This document shows, piece after piece, positions 11,302 to 22,555 of a DNA stretch of 64,000 nt. How positions within the stretch are numbered: the stretch's first letter is position 1; every line of letters begins with the position of its first letter. The translations under genes were made by a program, and so were the position numbers. The notes under the pieces are model-generated. The model did no database searches. It was not told the DNA's origin and saw only the letters and a program-made list of their open reading frames with translations. Location: the NCBI GenBank assembly GCA_002786025.1, contig NHNW01000048.1, positions 124,001 through 188,000 on the forward strand. Reading direction: 5' to 3'. Origin of the DNA: Zasmidium citrigriseum (taxonomy: Eukaryota; Ascomycota; Dothideomycetes; Mycosphaerellales; Mycosphaerellaceae).

Positions 11302-12675
11302 CTAGGATGTAGTGACCCCAATGGCCGCTGTTGCTTCCAAATTCAAGCCCACTGCTGAGTCTGTGACACTCGAGGATCGATTCGAACATGATGCGCTTGA
11401 ACTTTGACCGATTTTGAGGCGAAAGCTGTCCTCCGCGTCCACCAAATCTTTCCGCAGGTCGTGTTGCCAGATCCAGTGGAGTCGATCGTTAGCGTTCTCG
11501 ACAATCTTGGTCATCTCGTCGCCAAAGTCAGGTGAGTTCCACAGATACATCTCTCCTGCCTCTTGACTGGTCTGGACCACTCTTTGAGCTCTCGGCCTTC
11601 TCATCATGTCGTAAACTTCGAAAGCTTGTCCCACTTGGTCTGGGGATGTTACAAGAGACAGCATATGTGATAATACAACAGCATCTTCGAGACCTTGTCC
11701 GGCGCCCGCTGCTTGTCCAGGAGATGATGCGTGAGCGACGTCTCCAAGAAGACATATACGGCCGCTGTAGTATGTAGGTGTCGTTGGATGATGGAATATA
11801 GGCCATTTGAGGGGCTTGGCCCAGTCCAGAAGTTTTAACAGCCGGCCGTCGAATGAAGCAAGGTCGGACACCATTTCCTCTCGTGAGCAGTCAATCGCCT
11901 CTTGAGGGCCTGTCCACGGTTTATCGTCATGTACAAAGAAGACAAAGTTCTCTTCCCTGCCTTTCGAGATCGGGTATATAGCGAGCCCCTTTCCTTTCGA
12001 CATGAACCACTTGGCATCGCCTGCTTCCTTTCCGAGGATCTCCTTTGCTGATTGCATGTCCAGGATGCCGCGATAGATGTACATGTTGCAGTACTTCGCG
12101 GGTATCTCTTCAGGTGCAATGTCTTTCAGCACTGCTTGTCTGGTCGTTCCTTTGACACCGTCACATCCAATCAGTGCATCGACGACGATCTGCTCGCCAT
12201 CCTGGAAAGTGACTTTGACTTTCTCGTCGACTTGAACGATTTCCTGTGCTCGCTTGCCAAATTGGACGATGCCTTCCGGAATCAGCGACTTCATGATATT
12301 CAACAGATCCCTGCGATGTGCACTACTTCGAGTGAAGTACGGTGCTCCGACCAATCCACGCTTCCATCCGATCTTCTCTCCAAATTCCAGTCCCTCGTCC
12401 GCATACAAAGCATCGAATATCGAATGCTCGAATTCGGGCCTCTCATTGGCGGTCTTGGCAGACTCGTAAAGACTTGCAAATCGTTCATTGAGCAGATTGA
12501 TGGCGTTCATGGCGTTTGGTCCTAGTCCAATGCCCGCTCCAACGGGCGAGAACTCGCTGGCAGCTTCATATACGGTGACGGGTATCCCTCGACTTGAGAG
12601 TCCAATGGCTAGTCCAAGACCTCCGATACCAGCTCCGAGAATGGCGATGTCGATTGACTTCCGTGACGCCTCCAT
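11302..12675 (-). CDS. FAD-dependent monooxygenase, salicylate/hydroxypyridine hydroxylase type
   Basis: Single exon, 457 aa from ATG 12675 (the frame opens at TTG 12699). Group A flavoprotein monooxygenase: GAGIGG dinucleotide fold at residues 14-19, GPNAM after it, the DG motif (IGCDGVKGTTR) in the middle and the GD motif (LLGDVAHASSPGQAAGAGQG) that binds FAD ribityl. These enzymes use NAD(P)H and O2 to hydroxylate aromatic or pyridine rings. The family includes salicylate hydroxylase, 6-hydroxynicotinate 3-monooxygenase and the ring-opening MHPC oxygenase of vitamin B6 breakdown. The C-terminal 35 residues are Ser-rich and probably unstructured. It is the likely ring-attacking enzyme of the cluster. 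Confidence 0.93.
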   Translation of the reverse strand: MEASRKSIDIAILGAGIGGLGLAIGLSSRGIPVTVYEAASEFSPVGAGIGLGPNAMNAINLLNERFASLYESAKTANERPEFEHSIFDALYADEGLEFGEKIGWKRGLVGAPYFTRSSAHRRDLLNIMKSLIPEGIVQFGKRAQEIVQVDEKVKVTFQDGEQIVVDALIGCDGVKGTTRQAVLKDIAPEEIPAKYCNMYIYRGILDMQSAKEILGKEAGDAKWFMSKGKGLAIYPISKGREENFVFFVHDDKPWTGPQEAIDCSREEMVSDLASFDGRLLKLLDWAKPLKWPIFHHPTTPTYYSGRICLLGDVAHASSPGQAAGAGQGLEDAVVLSHMLSLVTSPDQVGQAFEVYDMMRRPRAQRVVQTSQEAGEMYLWNSPDFGDEMTKIVENANDRLHWIWQHDLRKDLVDAEDSFRLKIGQSSSASCSNRSSSVTDSAVGLNLEATAAIGVTTS

Positions 12676-13105
12676 CGTTGCCCAGAACTCTTCTGCCAAA
12701 CGAATCGTCCTATTAGTACAACAAGATCTCCGTGAGCTGTAAGTGCGGACTACAGTCGGAGACTACCACCTTCAGCCATGCGGCTGAGAGATCTGTGGCA
12801 AAGATTGAAACAGTGATGTTTTTTGCCCGAGATCGGCCGCAGTCAACCGTGATCGTTACTCCGCAGTGATGAGCATGTGCTGGTTGCTGGGACAGACATG
12901 ATACTGCCGAGATCATGAAGCCAGGAGTGGTGAATCCAGTCGATAAACGATAGGCCAGGTCGACTGGGGTATCGGATTGTACGAACCGAAAGACAGGGTA
13001 GCTTCCGGCCAAGGCTGCATGCACAAGGCTCCACTCGAGGTGATAATGCAGGTCTCAGGTCTGTCTATCTGATGCGGAGTTTGGCATCACATCTCCGCAG
13101 AGCCA
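12676..13105. promoter_or_regulatory. Promoter region of FAD monooxygenase, with GATA motifs
   Basis: 430 bp upstream of the monooxygenase ATG and downstream of the GMC stop. It has GATAA at 12942-12946 and 13042-13046 and GATAG at 12949-12953. The close 12942/12949 pair could bind an AreA-type nitrogen GATA factor. Such short motifs arise by chance, so this is weak. A CGG/CCG inverted repeat at 13073 is listed separately. Confidence 0.35.
13073..13099. promoter_or_regulatory. Inverted repeat TGCGGAG-N13-CTCCGCA, candidate Zn2Cys6 site
   Basis: A perfect 7-bp inverted repeat with arms 13073-13079 and 13093-13099, giving CGG-N17-CCG. It lies about 400 bp upstream of the monooxygenase start and just after the GMC stop (13106). 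The form suits a dimeric zinc-cluster regulator; binding is unproven. Confidence 0.35.
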
Positions 13106-14917
13106 TCAATCGGACCTGTCGAGATTGTACTCAGCAATGAGCTTCTCAGTCGCAATCTCGCCAATCACATATGCCGTCGTTTGAGTGTGGTTGCTGTAGA
13201 AGCAATGATCAGCGGCTATCGTCGAGGGCAAGCGATTTGGACTCACTTTGGTATCAGTGGACAGACACTCATGTCTGCGACTCGCAATCTCTTGACTCCA
13301 TGGACCTTGAAGTTGGAATCAACACAAGCATCGGGCCCCATCGCCACGGTGCCACATGCGTGCCAAGAGCTTCGAAGATGAGATTTGCATTGTTGCTGCT
13401 GCGATGTGAGCTTGATTATCGAGATGCTTTATAGAGTCACTTACCAGTACGACTTCATCGTCATCCGACGCAGGCCAGTCAAGCTTTCTGACAGTTCTCC
13501 TGCCGAATACTGGCGCTTGAAAGTATCGAAGCATCTCTCGCATTGATTCGATTATGACCCTTCTGTCGAACGGATGGGATAAGAAGGCTGGATCAATCCG
13601 AGGAGCGTCGCGTGGATCCGTTGAGACAAGTGTGACAGTACCTCGCGACTGAGGATTCATGACGAGACAGATGGCAGAGAAGACTTCCTCATCTGCCTCA
13701 ACCCGCTCGCCGTCGAAGAATGGGGTGTTGGTCGTGAGTTCCCAGTGCGGTACAGTAGGCTTTGACAAGTACGCTCTCATCTTCTCGGGCAGTGCTTCAA
13801 ACTCCGATGAACTCTCAACAGCGCTCAGTTTGAACCAGCCCATAGGCGATGGGCTTTGCTTCTTCTCCGAAGTGCTTTCATTCGTCCTCAGCACAATGCC
13901 GGCGCTGGAGAAGCAGTGATCTTGTAGATTGCGGCCAACGTTTGCAAGCTCCTGAACGACTTCGATGCCCAGGTCGACCAAATGCTTTGTCGGTCCAACA
14001 CCAGACAGGAGAAGCAGCTGTGGGCTGTTGATCGCGCCGCCGGAGGTGATGATTTCGTTTCTTGCTTTGAATTGCCGGCCATCTGCTGTCTCAACACCCA
14101 CTGCCACTCTATCGTCGAACAAAACACGAGCAACTAGAGCGTCTGTCCGTATGGTAAGATTAGGCGGCTTCCCGTTCAGGTACGCACTCGATGCTGTGAT
14201 TCTCCTGCCATTGTGGATACAAGCAGTGCCAATACCCATCCCTATAGGATTACCACTGTTGACATCGGCATTCAAGCCCAGTCCAGACTGCTCAGCTGCT
14301 TCGAATACATCCTTGATAGAGGGTAGCCACTGGGTTCCGTATGCTACATCGATAGCACCATCAGTGCCATGATCTATCTTTATTAGCATTTTGGCAAACC
14401 GGACCCTGCTGGTAAGACAAACCTTCTGCTCGAGCATTTATATGGTGATCAAATTCTGCTGGTACTTCTGGATGCAGCCTCTCGATCCGCTTCAAGCATT
14501 CTTTGACATGAGGCCAGGCGAATACGTCGTCATTCACAATCCGAGCCCATTCGTTATAATCTTCATCTGCTCCTGTAACCCATCCACAGAAGTTGATGGC
14601 CGTGCTACCTCCAAGACCTTTGCCCCGAGAGTAGTCAATCTCGTGACCGAATTGTGGTGTGGTCTTGTAGCCCCAGTTGAGCTGTGAGCCCGGCTTGAAA
14701 GCAACTGCAAACCGTTCGGCACCGGACAGATGGTCGACACCTTCATTTGTCCCGCCTGCTTCCAGGAGAAGAACTGAAGGAGCTGATTTGGCCTGAGCAA
14801 GGCGTGCGGCCAACACGCATCCAGACGCGCCTCCTTTGATCGAACGTCAACTCCTTCCATCTCCTTGAATAGAACGTACATACCGCCAACCACGATGAAG
14901 TCATACTCCTCTCCCAT
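13106..14917 (-). CDS. GMC-family FAD oxidoreductase (choline dehydrogenase / alcohol oxidase type)
   Basis: Five exons: 14917-14884, 14833-14423, 14373-13445, about 13398-13247 and 13193-13106, total 537 aa. The first exon is only 34 nt; the 3' site at 14833 was chosen because it restores the GGGASG FAD motif. Landmarks: FIVVGGGASGCVLAARL, RGKGLGGSTAINF (GMC signature 1), TSGGAINSPQLLLLSGVG (signature 2), and the C-terminal WHACGTVAMG (catalytic His) with NHTQTTAYVIGE. It oxidises a primary alcohol to aldehyde with FAD. There is no signal peptide, so it is probably intracellular. It is divergent from the NCS1 permease, suggesting the imported compound is its substrate. Pyridoxine 4-oxidase belongs to this family, but so do many others. 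The start of exon 4 has two in-frame options 3 nt apart. Confidence 0.92.
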
Positions 14918-15471
14918 GATGCCGAGCTCTGAGAGTGTTCTCCGCCACAGATGTCACGTGCTGTTGATGCGCAGTCTCGGGGCGAGGTGAAGTTGCGAAT
15001 GCTTCTCCCGAGCAAGCGTGGCAAGACCTGTTCCTGGATCGTGGCACATGACGCAACAGTTGGCAGATTGAGTTATCTCTCCGGTGACTGAGCGCTCGAT
15101 AGCGATTAAAGCACTGTCATGCAGTGATGAGCATCGGAAGGATACATCCGGTCTTGCATGCACTCTTATTGATCCTTATCGAGCGCTACTGACCCCCGCC
15201 AGTCCAAACAACTTTTCGGTTAATGTGTTCCACGCTTTCGACCTCGCTTGGATGCCTGCTCGAAGGAGCATCTGGACCGTTCGCTGATAGAGCTGTCAGC
15301 CTTCACTGGATGATCTCAAACCACATCCCAGCCGCTCGCGATGCGCTCAAAGGATCTGCCAGCAATGGCCACAAGGCACAGCGCCGCCATTCAGCGTAGC
15401 AAATCTGCAATCAAGAATGAGAATGCAGCTGCCCTAGCTTTCATACTCTTCTCATCCTTCGCCCCTCTGCC
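14918..15471. promoter_or_regulatory. Divergent promoter, GMC oxidoreductase / NCS1 permease
   Basis: 554 bp between divergent ATGs (14917, 15472). It contains one CGG-N10-CCG element (15135-15150), listed separately. Nothing else recognised. Confidence 0.45.
15135..15150. promoter_or_regulatory. CGG-N10-CCG element, candidate Zn2Cys6 site
   Basis: Reads CGGAAGGATACATCCG. CGG triplets in inverted orientation with 10-nt spacing are bound by Put3-type zinc-cluster dimers. It sits in the divergent promoter of the GMC oxidoreductase and the permease. One element may be chance. Confidence 0.3.
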
Positions 15472-17264
15472 ATGGCTCTCCGCCGCTTGATCGAGAAACT
15501 CGAGGTGAAACCCACCGAGGATGAATACGAGGCCATCCAGACCACCCGATGGGGAAACAAAGATGTTTACCCAATCCCCCACGACAAGCGCACATACAGT
15601 TGGGTTGCCTTCTATGCGTACTGGGGAACCTGCGGCATCTCTCTGTCGTCCTGGACCATTGGAAGCTCCTTGATCGGCATTGGACTCACTGCCGGCCAAG
15701 CTTGTGGTGTCGTGGTGATCGGATGCGTGATTGCTTCCCTCTCCGCGTATTTGAATGGTGCGCCTGGAGCGATCCATCATCTTGGATATGGCACGCTCGC
15801 TCGTGCTGCATTTGGTCTATGTCAGTGTGAAGCGAATCCATGCAAAGCCTTACTGACGATTGGACAGGGGGAAGCTATTTTGTGGTCATGTTGAACGTGT
15901 TCCAAAGCTTCATCTTTTACGGGACTCAAATGTACTTCGGAGGTGAGTAGGCTCGTCGAAGTCTCCAAGTCCCAAGTTAATGACGTTCTTCGGCATTAGG
16001 TATGGCTTTCGTCCTCATTCTGAACAGCATCTTCTCAAGCTTTCTCCGGATGGAGAACACATTACCTGCGAGCGCGGTAAGTACTAGAAGCGAATACATG
16101 GGGCGCCATTTGCTGATGTCTGTCGACTCGTAGGGCATAACAACTCCGCAATTAATCGGCTTTGTGCTGTTCATATGCCTTTACTTCCCGATCATATACT
16201 TCGTACCGCCACACCAGGTTCAGAAGTTCCTGGAAGTGAACCTCGTCATTTCCAGCGCAACGCTGCTCGGGATCATGGGCTGGGCGGTATCGGCAAACGG
16301 CGGGCCAGGTGACCTCGTCTCTCCAGCAATCGCAATACCTAAGTCCCAGGTTGGATTCCTCATGGTCCAGGGCATCACCAGCGTAGCAGGAACCTATACG
16401 GGAGGAAGTGACCGTGTCTCTGACTGGACTCGATATGCTCGGAGCCGACATTCTCCGACGGCAGCTCAATTGACCGCCCTCCCAGTGACGGTGAGCTTGG
16501 TAGCTCTGGTGGGCATCATAGCCACGTCTGCAACATCCGAACTGCTTGATTCGACTCAGTGGAATCCAATGATCATGCTACAGCAGGTTCAAGCAACATG
16601 GTACACTCCTGCCTGTCGTGCTGGAACATTCTTCGCCGGCGTGGGCCTGCTGTTTGTCACAGTCTTCATCAACTATACGCAGAACTGCGTTAGCTCGGGA
16701 ATGGACGTCGCGATGCTCATTCCCAGATTCGTTTCGAGGCGGAGAGGCAGCATCATCTTCTCAATCCTCGGAGTCCTGGCAAATCCGTGGAGATTCTTGA
16801 CTCAGGCAGAGACATTCATCACGGTGCTGTCTTCCTTTGGCGTCTTCATGTCGCCGGCTGCGTCGATTCTGGTGGTCGACTTCTGGCTTGTGCGGAAAAC
16901 CAAGTGGAACATCCCAGACCTGTATCGAGAAGGCGGCATATATTGGTTCTGGCATGGTCTGAACTGGCGTGCTTACGCATCATATTTCCTCGGCATGGTA
17001 TGGGCGCTCCCCGGATTTGTCCAGGCAGTGGGCGGTCCCGAGGTGGCAGTGGGCTGGTATCGACTTTATCAGATCTCGTTCTTCTTCGGCTACGCGGTCA
17101 GTGGAGGACTTTTCTACCTATTCAATTTGATATCGCCTCCGCCGGGCGTGGGCGAGCAGGTTGACTTTGTTTTGGAAGGGACGGAGGTTGGAAGCGTTGT
17201 TGAGGAAATTGCCACTGACGCCAAGGCCGGAAAGTCCGCGGATGTTGCCGAGAAGGCGGTTTGA
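15472..17264 (+). CDS. NCS1 permease (purine-cytosine / pyridoxine / uracil transporter family)
   Basis: Exons 15472-15820, 15868-15942, 16000-16076 and 16134-17264 give 543 aa; all three small introns keep frame. The N-terminal RWGNKDVYPIPHDKRTYSW followed by about 12 membrane segments, the GGSDRVSDWTRYAR loop and NCVSSGMD in the middle are typical of the fungal Fur-type NCS1 group (Fui1, Dal4, Fur4, Thi7-like). It is a plasma-membrane proton symporter for a nucleobase, allantoin, hydantoin or vitamin. The yeast pyridoxine importer Tpn1 belongs to the wider NCS1 family. Divergence from a GMC alcohol oxidase points to a substrate with a primary alcohol, such as pyridoxine; this is inference. 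Confidence 0.93.
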
Positions 17265-17552
17265 CGTGACCCAGGGGCAAGACTCAATGATCTCCTTCTT
17301 CCCTTCTACATCGTATCTCAGATACCAGAAGAGTACAGGTCGACTGTCTACAGCCTTCAAGGTCCAGGCTGACACATGCGAGTGGATGCTGATCAAGCCA
17401 TGCAAGCTCCCCAATGGCCGCCAGTAGCCAGCACGAAAGGCCGCCAACAATGACCGTCTTTCACAGCGACCGTCAACGGGTGCCAGGATAATTGAAGGTA
17501 GGACGGCCTCTAAATCGGCAGATCAAGTACTACTCTGCCCCTCCATATCATC

Positions 17553-19858
17553 ATGCCAGCGGCATTTGATCCTTTTCTTTACAAAGCGCCTCTATCGTTC
17601 GACGTAACAGCTGCAGCAATCAAAATAGAAGCTGCGATGCTAATCAGCAAGACCGACACTCTTTGCGAAGACCTATTGAGATGCATCAGTCCAGGAGACG
17701 CCACATTCGACAACACGATTCGGCCATTCATCGAAGATGAGAACCGCAGATCTGAAAGGGACAATCACCTACGCTTCTTTGCATCTACGAATCCACTACA
17801 AGAGCTACGTGATGCCTCTTATACCGTTGCGGATATGTTCAACAGAGCAGAGACCGATACGTACTCAAATGTGAAGCTCTTCGAGCTTGTTGATCATGTC
17901 CACGAGCAGATGCAAACGGCGTCTTTATCAATGCTGGACAATGAATCGAGCTACTATCTGACCAAATTGCATCAACGCTTCCTCGCCAACGGATGTGGAG
18001 TCAAAAATGCTGCACTTCGCGCAGACTTTGTGTCCAAGAAGAAGCGTATCGACGCAGTGGCCAAGCAATGCAGGAAGAACATGGCGAATGAACGCACGGG
18101 ACTTTGGCTTGCGCGCGACGAGCTGAAGGGGGTGCTAGAACATCTAGTGGCTAGGCTGGACGCAGGTATCGGCGAGCAGGAAGGGCAGTTTTGGGTCCCA
18201 ACCAAAAATGCATTCAGCTTACCTGTTTTGAACTACGCAGCAAACGAGGCCACTCGCAAGAAGGTCTACTACGCTGTCATGAACAGGATGCCGGAGAACA
18301 TCCCTCTGCACAGAGAGCTGATACTAGCTGATACTCCTTCGAGATGAGACTGCTCGATTACTCGGCTGGCCGAATCATTTTGCATTCAAGACGTCGCAGA
18401 AGATGATGAAAGAGCCATCAATCGTGGTGAAACTGTTGTCAGAGGTCCGAGAAGCTCTCAAGCCAGTCGCAGAGGAGTCTGCAAATGAGCTACTGAACCT
18501 GAAGACTCAAGAAGCGGTCGTTCAGGGTAGATCTGCACACGATGCAAAGCTGTACTTCTGGGATCGTGCCTACTTTGAGACCAAGGCAGACGAAGCAAAA
18601 GGAAACCCTGAGTCACTCGTTTCGGAATACTTCGAGTTGAACACAACATTGCAGAAGCTGTTGGACATATACGTGCGCATATTTGGTGTTCAATTTGTCC
18701 CGATCGAAACTGGCGACGAGACACCTTTCGAACGCAAGCTCACCTGGCACCCGGACGTTCGAATGTTCTCGGCGTGGATTGTCGATCAGGAGGAGCCAGA
18801 ATTCTTGGGCTACGCATACATGGATCTTTTCCCTCGTGAAGGGAAGTACACCCATGCCGGGCAGTATGCTCTACAAAGAGTCAGTATCAAATGATTAACA
18901 CGGATGATATCGGCTCACCGTACGACAGAGATACCAGAAGCCAGATGGTAGCTGGTTCCATCCATGCTCCTGCTTGGTCATGAACTACATGAAACCATCA
19001 CCCGAAACACCGACCTTGCTCGACTTCAACGACGTCCGAAGCCTCTTCCATGAGCTGGGCCACATGTATCACTGCTTGTTGAGCAGATCACGATACGCCA
19101 GTCTGCATGCCGTGGACCGCGACTTTGTGGAGACCCCTTCCATGATGCTGGAGCAATTCTTCTGGCAGCCTGAAATTATCCACGAAGTTTCACAACACTA
19201 TTCCCACCTCAGCACAGAGATGAGAACAGCTTGGCTCTCCACTCGAACTCATGACGAAGGCGGAATAGTCGCCGAGATGCCTGCAAAGATCAGTCTCGAA
19301 TACGCTGCGAAGCTCGGAGCCAACGAGACCGCACGCCGCGTGCGAAAATCGCTGAATGAGCTCTTCTTCTCCACCTACGACCTGCTAGTGCACAGCCCCT
19401 CATCCCACGAGGACTTTGAGCAGACGGGCTTGGCTGAGCTTTACAACAGGACCCGGTCTGACATCTTCTGCACTCACGGAGGAGAAGCACTGGGTGAAGG
19501 CTGGGATTTCTGCCAGGGTCAGGCAGTCTTCCGCGCGATTCAGGGCAAGTACGACGCTGGCTATTATGCCTATATCTTGTGAGCATCGCAAATCGTGCGA
19601 GTCTCTGAGAGGGTACTATGCTGATTGCTCCGGTTTAGAGGACGGATGTTCGCGATCAACATCTTTGATGCTGGCTTCGCTGGCGATGTACTGAATCCGG
19701 AGAACGGCCGCAGGTACCGTGATATGGTACTTCGTAAGGGTGGCAGTCAGCCTGAGATGAAGACATTGACAGACTACCTTGGGCGCGAGCCTAGTTCGAA
19801 GCCCTATCTCGCATGGCTCGGTGTATCCGAAGAAAGCAATCAAGGAACTAACGTTTGA
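17553..19858 (+). pseudogene. M3 family oligopeptidase (thimet/saccharolysin type), frameshifted
   Basis: Zinc metallopeptidase of the M3 family in three exons (17553-18879, 18929-19578, 19639-19858). The N-terminal helical domain reads normally to about residue 260, then the frame shifts and hits a stop at 18346-18348. Good M3 sequence resumes in the next frame with RDETARLLGW. The cause is visible: a perfect 10-bp tandem duplication at 18316-18335. Counting only one copy, the frame runs through to a normal end (about 728 codons). The downstream part is otherwise intact, with the metal site FHELGHMYH, a distal Glu region, YDAGYYAYIL and the usual C-terminal GGSQPEMKTLTDYLGR. The decay is therefore recent, or it is an assembly or strain-specific error. 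A functional copy would cleave short peptides in the cytosol. Confidence 0.85.
18316..18335 (+). repeat. 10-bp tandem duplication causing a frameshift
   Basis: AGCTGATACT occurs twice in direct succession (18316-18325, 18326-18335) inside the M3 peptidase gene. It adds 10 nt and so shifts the frame by +1. Homologous protein sequence continues in frame if one copy is ignored. Confidence 0.9.
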
Positions 19859-20155
19859 CAAAAGCCAGGCGTATTCACGGGCCTTCGAAAGTCCAACACA
19901 TATCACATGTTCCTAAATTGGATATATGGCCTCAGACAGGGAATCGCCAGAGTCAGCACTCCGAGTTCGACTTGCATTGAAAGATCAACCGAGACATCAT
20001 CAGCGGTAGCTCGAGCGACGGCTTCTTGACGAAGCTCCTCAAGGATGGCTTATGCTTACAAAGAAGGACCAACAAATCTACAAGTATACCAATGCGAACG
20101 TCGGACATTGCCCAAACTCCTGCACGTTCGACTTCCCATCGTTCTCAGAAGCGGC

Positions 20156-20969
20156 ATGTCACGAAAACCCACCCTTGTCTTCGTCCATGGCGGTTGGCAC
20201 GATCCATCCTGCCTCGACTTGGTACGAGCTCCGCTGGAGTCACTCGGATACAAATGCCACGTTCCTGCATTGCCATCAATTGGCAAGCTTGCCGCCACTA
20301 AGACGCACATTGACGATGTGAAGATCGTCCACGGCATTATCGAGCAATGCCTTACCGGCGGCGAGGATGTTATTGTCGTTGGGCATAGCAATGGGGGGTT
20401 CAAAGCTAATGGCGCTTTGGAGGGTATAGTTGGAGAAGGAGTCGACCAGTCAAAACTCAAAGGGAAGGTCTTGGGTCTCGCACTCATAGCAGCCTTCATT
20501 CCGCCGGCAGTCGGGAAGGGCGCTTTCAAAGACGTCCCGCCAATGGACACAAGCTGGTGGATCTTCAATGTCAGCAACCCTACATCGATCTCTCTAGTCA
20601 TTCTTGCTAACGCTATCGCAGGAAACGGAGCCTACCTTCCTCCCCAACGATCCGACTCATCTTTTCTATCACGACCTACCGCCAGATCAGGCGGCATACT
20701 GGACATCGCGGATCCAACCGATGCGTGTCCCAGAGCTTCCGCTCGAATTCTTCGAAGCTTGGCGACACGTTCCGATATCATACTTGGTGTGTACAGAGGA
20801 CAGAGGTATGCATCCAGCCGCTCAAGAAGCTATGACCAAAGCTGCTAGGACCGAAGGCGGTGTAGTACATGTCAGTCATGTCAAAAGTAGTCACAGCCCG
20901 TTTCTCAGCATGCCGGATCAGGTTGTAGAATGGATTGAGAAGGCTGCGAAAGAAGAGCTTCGATCTTGA
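20156..20969 (+). CDS. Alpha/beta-hydrolase (AB_hydrolase_6, methylesterase/amidohydrolase type)
   Basis: Exons 20156-20569 and 20622-20969 (intron with branch site GCTAAC) give 253 aa. An earlier in-frame ATG at 20045 would add 37 residues; I prefer 20156 because homologues begin right before KPTLVFVHGGWH. Catalytic triad candidates: Ser in GHSNGG, Asp in CTEDRGM, His in SSHSPFLS. Members of this group hydrolyse small esters, amides or C-C bonds, as in plant methylesterases and bacterial N-formylmaleamate deformylase or AAMS amidohydrolase. It is likely cytosolic. In the pyridine-catabolism model it would act on the acyclic product of ring opening. The reaction is unproven. Confidence 0.88.
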
Positions 20970-21022
20970 AAGGCTGCAAATACTCTAAGGTCTAATGAAC
21001 ATCAGATGGATCACCGTCCACT

Positions 21023-22162
21023 TCAGAGTTTCAACAGCCAACGAGCGCCCTCAATGGCATCTTCAAAGAATCGCTTGCTAGCCGACAACGTCGGAAAGAC
21101 GCTCCAAAACCCATGCGGCAACCCCGGGTAAACATCCAACTTCGTCTTCTTCCCAGCCTCTCGCAACCATCCCTCAAAGATGAGAGCCTCATCTCGGACC
21201 GGGTCCAATCCACTGACTTGAAAGTACGTCGACGGCATGATTTTTGGGCCATGCTCCCTCGCCAACACACTGAACAGAGTGTTCTTGCGCTCAGCCTTAT
21301 CGGGAAGATAATTGCCAATGAACACATCATGGTATCGATGGTTGAGAATTGGAGCATCTTTGAGTTCCCACCAAGACTGGTAGTCTGCCTTTGCACGGTC
21401 TGGGACGTGCTCGGAGTCGACGAGCATGCCGTTCATGACGTGGCAGCCAGTGATCGGGGGCTGTAAGCCTGCGTCGTGCCACTGGTAGCAGACAGTCACG
21501 GCCAGATTGCCACCAGCAGACGTTCCGTTGATCACAAATCCCTTGTTGAGGTTGATACCGAGATGAGATGCATTCGAACAGACCTAAAGCAAGTCAGCGA
21601 TTCTCTGCGTCTCGAACGGCGGGAAAGATTACCTACCCATTTTGCTGCATCAAAACAGTCATTCGGCGCCGTTGGAAACGGATGCTCCGGAGCAAGCCTA
21701 TACTCGACATTGATGCACACAATATCGAGACCCTTACAAAGCTTTCGGCAGAGAAGCTCTTCGTTCCCAAGATCGCCCAGACAAAATCCACCTCCATGCA
21801 GGAGAATATAGACAGGCCGTCCATCTTCCGCGGGCGTGTCAGGAGTGTATGAACGGCAAGTGATTGTGGCACCGTCACGCATAGGGACTGCATGATCTTT
21901 CTCTTCCATCCCTGGAACGGATGTCCCTCCATGGTGCTCGGTCATCGTCCGTTTCGTATCCTTCATCAGGCTGCGCATCTTCATAATGTCTGGAAAGCCG
22001 GGAAACTCTGGGAAGTGGCCATTGAAGCGGTCTTGGATCATCTATACATAGCACGCATCGGATCAGTAAAGTGACATTCGGTTCAATTCGATAGGTTATA
22101 CTTACTTGAGAAAATTCCGGGTCTGGCTTGGAGAATTCTTGCCATTTGTGATTAGTCGCCAT
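21023..22162 (-). CDS. Alpha/beta-hydrolase, hormone-sensitive-lipase (esterase) family
   Basis: Exons 22162-22106, 22041-21637 and 21583-21023 give 340 aa. The HGGGF oxyanion-hole motif, the nucleophile GTSAGGN, Asp in LDPVRDE and His in LPHGFW are those of the bacterial and fungal HSL family (alpha/beta-hydrolase_3). It hydrolyses short-chain esters. No signal peptide, so it is intracellular. It is tail-to-tail with the preceding alpha/beta-hydrolase (53 bp gap), which keeps it within the catabolic cluster. Substrate unknown. Confidence 0.92.
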
Positions 22163-22555
22163 ACTTGGTCAAGATCGATATTTGTCGGTGGTGGGCGAAG
22201 CGTTTAAATGAGAGAGAGGGTTTCTAAGACATAATATACCGTGGTTATGGGGCTGCATGCCCTGCTTTACACAACCCTATTTGTTCTATCCAAATCCTTC
22301 AGCCGGGGCTTCGGTTTGTGCGAACTCTGCTTTGCAGAAGCTTTTGTAGATCTTTTAGAGGATTGATCACTGTCTCGAAAAGAACGTCTGTTCATCACAA
22401 TGTTTTGCACGCATCACGGCGTCTTGAAGTTGGGGTCGGAAAGCTGAAACTCAAGGAATCGATCAGGATGGCTAAATTGGCCTCAATGAGCTACTCTTTC
22501 AAATTCCGATCCCTATGTGCTTTCACATGCTCTGGAATTCTCCCACACGAGGCCT
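22163..22555. other. Intergenic region
   Basis: 393 bp between the start of the HSL-type esterase and the end of the amino-acid permease. AT-richer sequence; no gene or clear element seen. Confidence 0.35.

Noticed and set aside
18316..18348. A small intron explaining the frame change in the M3 gene
   Set aside because: No GT..AG pair fits, and the exact 10-bp tandem repeat accounts for the shift.
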